From: Ruminococcus sp.
GTDB taxonomy: Bacteria; Bacillota_A; Clostridia; Oscillospirales; Ruminococcaceae
Direction: 5' to 3'
Assembly: GCF_016283395.1 (NCBI RefSeq)
Contig: NZ_JAEEMU010000047.1
Coordinates: 30,953 to 94,952, forward strand
Length of the DNA stretch: 64,000 nucleotides
Shown one piece after another: positions 16,026 to 23,500 of the stretch; the first letter of the stretch is position 1; every line of letters begins with the position of its first letter. The translations under genes and the position numbers were made by a program. Below the pieces are notes generated by a model. The model had not been told where the DNA came from. It was given only the letters and a program-made list of their open reading frames with translations, and searched no databases.

Positions 16026-16772
16026 ATGCAGAAAATTCTTGGATATATGCGAAAAGCCATACAGAATTACGGGCTCATCTCCGATGGTGACCGCGTACTT
16101 GTGGGGGTTTCGGGCGGAAAGGACAGTCTTGTACTTATGCAGGGACTGCATTTCCTGCGAAAATTCATCGGTATTGACTACGAGATAGTGGCTGTTACCC
16201 TTGATATGGGATTTACCAATGATACTATGGATTTTTCGCCAATTTCTCAGCTTTGTGAAAAAGAGGGCATTGAGTATCATGTAATAAAAACTCAGATCGC
16301 TGAGATAGTTTTCGATGTTCGCAAAGAACCAAGTCCGTGCAGTCTTTGCGCGCGAATGAGGCGCGGTGCGCTCCACGATGCTGCTAATGATCTCGGCTGC
16401 AATAAAGTCGCGCTCGGTCACAACTACGATGACGCGGTCGAGACATTTGTTATGAATTTGTTCACCGAGGGACGTATCGGCTGCTTTTCGCCGAGTACTT
16501 ACCTTACACATAAGAAAGTCACGGTTATCCGTCCGCTTGTACTTGCTCCCGAAAAGGAAATTCGCCGAGCAGCAAGACGTATTGAGCTGCCCGTAGTCAA
16601 GTCCGTCTGTCCTGCGGACGGTCATACAAATCGACAGAAAACAAAGGACTTCCTTGCAGAAATGGAGCGAAACGACCACGGCTTCAAGGACAGGCTTTTC
16701 GGTGCAATGCAGCGTGCAAACATCGACGGCTGGGGCGGTATCAACTGGACCCCGCCAAATAAAAAAGATTAA
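16026..16772 (+). CDS. TtcA-like tRNA 2-thiolation enzyme (PP-loop ATPase)
   Basis: A 248-residue PP-loop protein of the TtcA/TtuA group, which adenylates a tRNA base and inserts sulphur (2-thiocytidine 32 in TtcA). The PP-loop is VGVSGGKDSLVL at about residue 28. CSLCARMRRGAL is the conserved CxxC that holds the Fe-S cluster, and ALGHNYDDAVETFVMNLF is the family's third motif. The protein is shorter than proteobacterial TtcA (about 310), as is common in Firmicutes. The RBS is GGAG. Whether the target is cytidine 32 or another base cannot be told from sequence. Confidence 0.85.
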   Translation: MQKILGYMRKAIQNYGLISDGDRVLVGVSGGKDSLVLMQGLHFLRKFIGIDYEIVAVTLDMGFTNDTMDFSPISQLCEKEGIEYHVIKTQIAEIVFDVRKEPSPCSLCARMRRGALHDAANDLGCNKVALGHNYDDAVETFVMNLFTEGRIGCFSPSTYLTHKKVTVIRPLVLAPEKEIRRAARRIELPVVKSVCPADGHTNRQKTKDFLAEMERNDHGFKDRLFGAMQRANIDGWGGINWTPPNKKD

Positions 16773-16777
16773 AATAA

Positions 16778-16803
16778 AAAGGCTCTCCAAATGGAGAGCC
16801 TTT
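16778..16803. terminator. Bidirectional terminator between ttcA-like gene and scaE
   Basis: Stem AAAGGCTCTCC/GGAGAGCCTTT with an AAAT loop. It closes both the plus-strand ttcA-like gene and the minus-strand scaE. Confidence 0.9.
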
Positions 16804-16835
16804 AATAATTCATTTAGAATTACGGACTAATTTAA

Positions 16836-17765
16836 TTAGTCTTCCTTCTTTCTAAGAGCGAATGCTGTACCTACAGCGATTGCAAGACCTGCAACTGCTA
16901 CGCCAGCACCTGCAACACCTGTCTTAGGTGAGTCGTTCTTCTTTGTTGTAGCCTTAGCTGTTGTTGTAGCCTTAGCTGTTGTCTTCTTAGTTGTTGAACC
17001 AGCAGCTGTTGATGTAGAAGTTGTAGATGAAGAGCTTGAAGATGATGATGTTGTTGGAGGTGTTGTAGTTGTTGTAGTTGTAGTAGTTGTTGTTGTTGTT
17101 GTAGTTGTTGTTGTAGTTGTTGTTGTAGATGATGATGTAGGAGCTTCTATTGCAATGTAGCCCTGCTCAATACCCTTAGTAAATACCCAAGCCTGCATGA
17201 GCTGACCTTCAGCATCCTTATCACCGTTTGTGAAGAGGTCTTCAGCTGTTGGCTTACTCTTGTATGCGATTTCGATTGGGAACTTGTCGCCTTCCTTAAC
17301 ATCAGAAGGAAGTGTGAGCTGGAATGTCCAGAGAACGCCGTCCTTACCAGCATCTGTTGAAGCAGCTGTTGCTACAAAGAAGCCGTTTGCGCCGTCACCC
17401 TGCTGCTCCTGTGAGAGTCTCTTACCAGCAGCGCCGAGCTCAGCATAGAATCCATCTTCCTCAACAACCTTGAGTCTGCTGTCGAACTGGATGTGGAGAC
17501 CTGTTGGAGCGTACTTACCGTCAGCACCAGAAACCTTAAGTTCGATTGTACGTGTTGGGTTAGCCTTAGCCTCAGCAAGAGAAATTGTCTCCTGTGTGAG
17601 TGAAAGTGTAGGCTTTGTAGCAGCCTTGCTTGGATCAAGACCGTTTAAAGCATATTCCTGACCAGCAGCAGGACCTGCAGCGAATGCAGAAACAGCAGAA
17701 GCTGAAAGTGCTACAGCAGAAACAGCGAGTGCAGCGAAAGCACTCTTTAAAGTATTCTTCTTCAT
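16836..17765 (-). CDS. scaE: ScaE, sortase-anchored cell-surface cohesin scaffoldin
   Basis: The cell-wall anchor of the cellulosome. A signal peptide (about residues 1-29) is followed by one cohesin (about 30-205) ending in VFTKGIEQGYIAIE. A Thr/Ser linker with about 23 consecutive Thr comes next, then KKTTAKATTTAKATTKK and the sortase signal SPKTG at about 278, a hydrophobic segment and the basic tail RKKED. In R. flavefaciens ScaE cohesin binds the X-dockerins of ScaB and CttA, fixing the complex to the wall. The sortase motif is SPKTG in place of LPxTG. The ATG at 17765 sits 9 nt from AGGA; the one at 17771 would be only 3 nt away, so I chose 17765. It is the last gene of the sca cluster. 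Confidence 0.95.
   Translation of the reverse strand: MKKNTLKSAFAALAVSAVALSASAVSAFAAGPAAGQEYALNGLDPSKAATKPTLSLTQETISLAEAKANPTRTIELKVSGADGKYAPTGLHIQFDSRLKVVEEDGFYAELGAAGKRLSQEQQGDGANGFFVATAASTDAGKDGVLWTFQLTLPSDVKEGDKFPIEIAYKSKPTAEDLFTNGDKDAEGQLMQAWVFTKGIEQGYIAIEAPTSSSTTTTTTTTTTTTTTTTTTTTTTPPTTSSSSSSSSTTSTSTAAGSTTKKTTAKATTTAKATTKKNDSPKTGVAGAGVAVAGLAIAVGTAFALRKKED
17060..17125. repeat. Thr-codon microsatellite in scaE linker
   Basis: A run of GTT/GTA triplets on the plus strand (ACx Thr codons on the coding strand) encoding about 23 Thr residues. It is prone to slippage in whole codons, so linker length may vary between strains. Confidence 0.7.
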
Positions 17766-17807
17766 TGTCATTATTCCTTTCAGAAAATTTTGAATTATAT
17801 ATGTTAA

Positions 17808-17837
17808 TCCGCCGCCGCAAAGCGGCGGATCACACTC
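17808..17837 (-). promoter_or_regulatory. GC-rich hairpin between cttA and scaE
   Basis: Perfect 9-bp arms ATCCGCCGC/GCGGCGGAT, without a T-run after them on the minus strand. It is more likely an RNA-processing or stabilising hairpin at the head of the scaE message than a full terminator. Confidence 0.45.
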
Positions 17838-17880
17838 TTTTATTTTTTACGTCTTATCTTTTAATGTCTTAAACAACCGC

Positions 17881-20187
17881 TCATTCAGTTGTTGTTGTTG
17901 TTGAAGCTATCTTTAAAACTTCGTCCCAGATCTCCTTATCTGTCTTATCGTTGTAATCAGATGAAGACTTTCTTGCATAGAATGCGAGGATCTTAGAAGC
18001 ATCGTTAGGATCGATGAGTCTCTTGTCCTTCTTTACAGTTCTCTCAACTGTCTTGTCTGAACCGTGGTGAACGTCAGCAAGGAATGCTGCGAACTCTTCG
18101 TAATCAGATGTTGGTGATGTAGCGAGAGCACTCTTAGAAAGGTTAATGTCATATGGCTCAGCGTTTGTTGAAAGCTTAGCGTAGTAAGCGAGTACCTGTG
18201 AAGCATCGTTTGAGTCAACGAGGTTATCGAGGTTAGCATCACCCTTGAGAGCGATGTAAACTGTTACTGTAACGTCGTTGCCTTCGATGTCCTTGAGAAC
18301 TGCGCCGTTAGCGTATACAGGAACTGTATACTTGAAGTTTGTATTATCAGACTTGTATGTATTTGAAGGTGTAGCTGTACCAAATGTTACATCAGCTGTG
18401 ATGTCCTTGGTGTTTTCCTTCTCACCTGATACTACAGTCTTGCCGTTAAGTGTGTAGCCTTCAATGTATCTCTCGTGGAGGATTACATTAGAAACCTGTG
18501 CCTTATCGAATGCCTCATCAATGTTTACATAGTATGCAGCCTCTGTGTCAGCTGTTACATAAGTCTTGATGATAGATGTTGTGATTGTAACATCAGGAGG
18601 TGTTGTTGTAGTTGAAGATGTTGTTGTATCTGATGATGTTGTTGTAGTTGAAGATGTTGTTGGCTCTGAAGATGTTGTTGTGTCTGATGATGTTGTTGTT
18701 GTATCTGATGTTGTAGTTGTAGATGAAGTTGTTGTATCTGATGTTGTAGTTGTAGATGAAGATGTAGTCGTTGTATCTGATGTTGTAGTTGTAGATGAAG
18801 ATGTAGTTGTTGTATCTGATGATGTTGTTGTGTCAGAAGATGTTGTAGTCTCAGTTGTTGTAGTCTCAGTAGATGTTGTAGTAACTGCTGTAGTTGTTGT
18901 GGCAGTTTCGATTACTCTCTCGATCTGAACATCAACTAAACCTGCGTTAACTGTGTTTAATGTGCTGAAATCAACCTTAGCTGTGATCTTCTTGTATGAT
19001 TTAACGAAAGCATATCCCTGGTTCTCAACCCATTTCTTAACTTCGTCCTGCTCAGCGTCATCGAATATTGCTTCGCCGTTAGCTACTGCATTTACAAGTG
19101 TACCCTTGATATCTTTTACACTGTCAGCAAACTTTCCGAGATCCTCAGCTGTGATATCGATATTGCCCTCAGGTGAGATGCTCTTGAGAAGTTCTGCATA
19201 GATGCTAAGAACTACATCGTTCTTAGCGATCTCTGCGCCTGATTCAGGGATTGTAACCTTTTTGTCATAATTGTGCTCCTTGAGCCAATTATTTGCCTTA
19301 GCAATTATTTCAGAAACGTTGTTATAATTGCTTGGACCTTTCTTAGCTGTTATAGCATCAGTATACTTTTTCTTAGCCTTTTCGATCTTGTCAGTAACAA
19401 GCTTGATCTTAGCAGCGTAATCAGCCTTAGCCTGATCAGCAAACTGAGCAGGAATCTCCTTGTCAATTGCTGCATCGCCCTTAGCCTTTACCTTTGCCAT
19501 TGTATCAAGAGCAAGGTCAAAAAGTTCGCCTGCTGCGTATGTCTTATCAGCAGTCTTATACTCAAACTTTACAGGAACTTCTGTACCTGCAGCGAGCTTA
19601 GATGTCTCTATCTTGAGTGTGAACACACCGCTTACATCGATATCTGAGAAATCGATCTTTGTAAGATTTGGTGCGTTATAATTTTCAGCCTGGACTGCAA
19701 GTGCATTACCTGATGTTAAGCTAAGATTACGGTTGAAATCAGGATTTGAGATCTTACCTGAGATCACAACATCACCGTTTCCGGAAATCTTATATGTCAC
19801 ACCGTTAGGAATGATAAGTTCGTTGAAACCGTATTCAACAAGATCCTTATACTGACCAGCTTTTTCAATTGCCTTCTTTGCAATTGTAGTAACATCAAAA
19901 TTACCTGACTTTGTTTCAGCAGTTATGAGCTTTGCATATAATGTCTGATTCCATTCTGATACAAACTCACACTTATTCTCACTTGCAGGGATGTAAAGAA
20001 GTTGATCAAGAGTGATCTTTTTATTAACATCTGCTGTCTGAGTAGTTGCTGTAGCCTGAACAGCGTCATTTGTTTCTGCAGCGTTTGCGTAAGTTAAACA
20101 CTGTGTGAGAGCGATTGGTGCAGCTGCAACTGCAGCGAGGGCTCTCTTGAATAATGAATTCTTCATTGTCCTATACCTCTCTAACAT
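17881..20187 (-). CDS. cttA: CttA, cellulose-binding protein with X-dockerin
   Basis: A 768-residue secreted protein that in R. flavefaciens attaches cells to cellulose. A signal peptide (about residues 8-37) is followed by a region of about 390 residues (37-426) where two divergent copies of a beta-rich module can be suspected: both end in a similar KIDFSDIDVSGVFTLKIE / KVDFSTLNTVNAGLVDVQIE pattern. This fits the two novel carbohydrate-binding modules known for CttA. A Thr/Ser/Asp linker covers 426-532, an X-module about 533-645, and a dockerin 646-768 (GDANLDNLVDSNDASQVLAYYA, then LIDPNDASKILAFYA after an insert). The X-dockerin should bind ScaE. Two starts are possible, 20187 (AAAGGGG, 7 nt away) and 20166 (AGAGG, 9 nt away); both leave the signal peptide. 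The Thr linker DNA is codon-repeat rich (18600-18900). Confidence 0.93.
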   Translation of the reverse strand: MLERYRTMKNSLFKRALAAVAAAPIALTQCLTYANAAETNDAVQATATTQTADVNKKITLDQLLYIPASENKCEFVSEWNQTLYAKLITAETKSGNFDVTTIAKKAIEKAGQYKDLVEYGFNELIIPNGVTYKISGNGDVVISGKISNPDFNRNLSLTSGNALAVQAENYNAPNLTKIDFSDIDVSGVFTLKIETSKLAAGTEVPVKFEYKTADKTYAAGELFDLALDTMAKVKAKGDAAIDKEIPAQFADQAKADYAAKIKLVTDKIEKAKKKYTDAITAKKGPSNYNNVSEIIAKANNWLKEHNYDKKVTIPESGAEIAKNDVVLSIYAELLKSISPEGNIDITAEDLGKFADSVKDIKGTLVNAVANGEAIFDDAEQDEVKKWVENQGYAFVKSYKKITAKVDFSTLNTVNAGLVDVQIERVIETATTTTAVTTTSTETTTTETTTSSDTTTSSDTTTTSSSTTTTSDTTTTSSSTTTTSDTTTSSTTTTSDTTTTSSDTTTSSEPTTSSTTTTSSDTTTSSTTTTPPDVTITTSIIKTYVTADTEAAYYVNIDEAFDKAQVSNVILHERYIEGYTLNGKTVVSGEKENTKDITADVTFGTATPSNTYKSDNTNFKYTVPVYANGAVLKDIEGNDVTVTVYIALKGDANLDNLVDSNDASQVLAYYAKLSTNAEPYDINLSKSALATSPTSDYEEFAAFLADVHHGSDKTVERTVKKDKRLIDPNDASKILAFYARKSSSDYNDKTDKEIWDEVLKIASTTTTTE

Positions 20188-20227
20188 GTTTATTCCCCTT
20201 TTGCTTTAAGCGTTTCTTTTGTTCAAG

Positions 20228-20264
20228 TTGCTCTCCGCATCAGGCTTAATTTCGGGGCAACTAT
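20228..20264 (-). promoter_or_regulatory. Leader hairpin of cttA
   Basis: AGTTGC/GCAACT arms enclose about 25 nt in the cttA 5' leader, about 40 nt upstream of the ATG. Function unknown. Confidence 0.4.
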
Positions 20265-20303
20265 CTGCGTATGCCTATACTTCCCCCAGAAATTCATATC
20301 TAC

Positions 20304-20332
20304 ATTTTATCACACAAAGTCCAATAAGTCAA
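20304..20332 (-). promoter_or_regulatory. Separate promoter of cttA (and scaE)
   Basis: On the minus strand TTGACT (20332-20327), 17 nt, TAAAAT (20309-20304), giving a leader of about 110 nt. With the terminator at 20540 it makes cttA independent of scaB transcription. The bases 20333-20539 between them are AT-rich with nothing else recognisable. Confidence 0.65.
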
Positions 20333-20539
20333 GCAGAACAGTGTATTTTTTTCAAAAATTATTGACGATTAATGCTCCTGTTTTTTGTACTTATTTCACA
20401 ATATGAGCCTATATGAACAGTAATATTTTTGCTTTTTTGAACTTTCTGTATTATTTTTTCGGTATTTCGCTGAAAATTAAGCTTTTTCGGGTTAATTATA
20501 TCATCTTTTTCACGTTTTTTCAAGCGGTTATTTATGTAA

Positions 20540-20567
20540 AAAAAGCACGCCTTTCGGCGTGCTTTTT
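20540..20567 (-). terminator. Terminator after scaB
   Basis: Stem AAAAAGCACGCC/GGCGTGCTTTTT with a 4-nt loop, followed on the minus strand by a T-run. It lies 8 nt past the scaB stop. Confidence 0.9.
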
Positions 20568-20574
20568 ATAACTT

Positions 20575-23500
20575 TTATGCACCAAATCTTGCTGTTCCGA
20601 GAACCTCGTTCCAGATATCGTAATTTGATACATCATTGTAGTCAGATGATGACCTTCTTGCATAGTATGCAAGGATCTTAGAAGCATCGTTAGAGTCGAT
20701 TCTTCTCATGTTGGTAGAGTAAGAATTAGAATCGCTTATAAGCTTTCCGTTCTTCTTTGTCTGCCAGTTGTCTGCGCTCCACTCATTTGTATTTACATCT
20801 GCGAGGAATGCAGCGAGTTCGTCGAGCTCATCTGTAGGTGACTCAACCTTTAAGCCTGCAACTGTGCTCTGGAGTTTTACGTCATATACATCTCTGCCAT
20901 TAGAAGAAATGCTTGCGTAGTAACGGAGAACAGCAGATGCGTCAACTGAATCTACCATGTTATCAAGTGTTGCATCGCCCTTAACGCCGATGTAAGCAGT
21001 CACTGTAAGTGGCTTGCCGTCCTTGTCAACGAGCTGCATATCACCATAGTAAACAGGTACATCGTACTTGAAGTCATCTATAGTTGTCTGCTTCGGAACG
21101 TGTGTACGAGCGTTATACTCGCTCTCAGGTGTAGCACCATTGAAGTTTACAAGATCATAGTTGATCTCAGCTCTTGGTACTTCGTAACCGCCTTCGTATA
21201 CATCAATGATCTCGAGCTTAACTACCTGATCCTTGTTGAATCCGCCCTTCTGTCCGTCTGCACGAACACCGTTATCATGGCTGAAGTAGTAACCTACCTG
21301 AGTCTTGATAGTAGCATATGAGCTCTTATAACCTGTTGATGTTACTGAAGTTGTAGATGTGGTTGAAGTTGTGTTAGAAACCTCAATACCGCCACCTGAT
21401 GTCGGGTTAGTTGTAGATGATACATCCTCACCCAAATGACTTGTATTAACAACTGTTGTTGTTGAATCAACAGTTGTTGTTGTTTCACCAGGTGTAGCTG
21501 TTGTTGAACCGCCAGGTGTAGCTGTTGTAGATACGCCAGGTGTAGCTGTTGTTGAACCGCCAGGTGTAGCTGTTGTAGATACGCCAGGTGTTGCTGTTGT
21601 TGAACCGCCAGGTGTAGCTGTTGTAGATACGCCAGGTGTTGCTGTTGTTGATTCACCAGGTGTAGCTGTTGTAGATACGCCAGGTGTTGCTGTTGTTGAC
21701 TCACCAGGTGCAGCTGTTGTAGATACGCCAGGTGTTGCTGTTGTTGACTCACCAGGTGCAGCTGTTGTAGATACGCCAGGTGTTGCTGTTGTTGACTCGC
21801 CAGGTGTTGCTGTTGTAGATACACCAGGTGTTACTGATGTATCAGCAACTGTTGTTGTCTCAACAGGTGTTGAAACATCTACTGTTGTTGTTTCAACAGG
21901 TGTTGTTGAAACGTCAGGTGTCGTTACAGATGGTGTAAGAACTTCGATATTACCTGGGATTGTAAGAACGTGATCTGAGATATCAAATCCGTCTTCATCG
22001 CTTACAAAGAGGTCCTTGATAGATACAGGGATCTTTGAACCAGGTGTAGCATCAGCATCGATCTTATATGTAAGCTCGATAACTACTGAACCGTCAGCAG
22101 CTACGTGTGCCTTGCCTGTACCTGTTGTGAATAAGAACTTAGCAGTGCCGTCTGTCATCTTGATATCAGCACCGTAAGATGACTTATCGCCAGCCTTAAC
22201 GAGCTGTACCTTACCGTCAGCGTCCATCTTGAACTGAGCACCGCCGATACCAAGGTTTACACCCTTCTGGTCGTTTACAATAACTCTTACAGTTACTTCT
22301 TCGCCAGGGTATGCCTTTCCGCCTTCAACTACCCATGCGATAGATCCCTTAGGAACTTCATATGGAGCTGTTGTAGTTACGGTTGTTGTAATCGGATCAG
22401 TAAGTTCAGGACCAGTAAAGCCTGTACTTGTTGTAGGTGGATTTGTACCTTCTATAGTTGTTGTTGAACCAGGTGTAGCTGTTGTTGAACCGCCAGGTGT
22501 TGCTGTTGTTGAACCGCCTGGTGTTGCTGTTGTTGAGCCGCCAGGTGTAGCTGTTGTTGAGCCGCCAGGTGTAGCTGTTGTTGAACCGCCAGGTGTTGCT
22601 GTTGTTGAACCGCCTGGTGTTGCTGTTGTTGAGCCGCCAGGTGTTGCTGTTGTTGAGCCGCCTGGTGTTGCTGTTGTTGAACCGCCAGGTGTAGCAGTTG
22701 TTGAGCCGCCTGGTGTAGCAGTTGTTGAACCGCCTGGTGTTGCTGTTGTTGAACCGCCAGGTGTAGCAGTTGTTGAACCGCCAGGTGTAGCAGTTGTTGA
22801 ACCGCCAGGTGTAGCAGTTGTTGAGCCGCCTGGTGTAGCTGTTGTTGAACCGCCTGGTGTTGCTGTTGTTGAACCGCCAGGTGTAGCAGTTGTTGAACCG
22901 CCTGGTGTTGCTGTTGTTGAACCGCCTGGTGTTGCTGTTGTTGACTCACCAGGTGCAGCTGTTGTTGATGTGCTTGTAGTTGACTGTGTTGACGGGTTAG
23001 GAGCTAATGTTGTTGTAATGTGATCAACAACTTCGATATAACCGTTGCGTCCTTCTACAAGCTTAGAAAGATCATAACCGTCTTCATCAAATACCTTAAG
23101 AGTTCCGTCTGCAAAGTTTACAGCATATTTGCCTGGCTTTGTATCAGCAGGAACTGTGAAAGTAAGAGTTGCTACCTTTGAGTTATTAGCAGCAACGATA
23201 TTCTTGCCAGTTGCGCTTGCAAACAAGAACTTCTGGACATCATCGTTTGATGAGATTTTTGAATCACCATAAGCAGCGGAATTCTCGTTTACTGACTTAT
23301 AGTTTACGCCGTTTGCGTTTTCGATGATGAACTGTGCACCACCAACGCCGAGCTTAGAACCTGAAGGATCGATAACAGTAATATCAAGTGTTACTGTCTG
23401 GCCAGGTTCAGCCTGAGTTGAACCGATCTGCCATGCAATACCGCCCTCAGGAGTTGGAACAACTGTAGTTGTTGTAGTTGTTACTGTTGTTGACTGTACT

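Noticed and set aside
15646..16790. 273-residue minus-strand frame opposite the TtcA-like gene
   Set aside because: It has no family features and lies wholly over the well-supported ttcA-like gene.
18566..18928. Plus-strand Val/Asp-rich open frame opposite the CttA linker
   Set aside because: Same artefact of Thr/Ser codon repeats on the other strand.
21484..22945. Regular 24-bp repeats that might be taken for a CRISPR array
   Set aside because: Repeats abut with no spacers and encode an in-frame octapeptide linker.
21342..22949. Minus-strand Gln/His/Leu-rich frames within scaB
   Set aside because: They are a shifted reading of the 24-bp linker minisatellites; the scaB frame explains the sequence.
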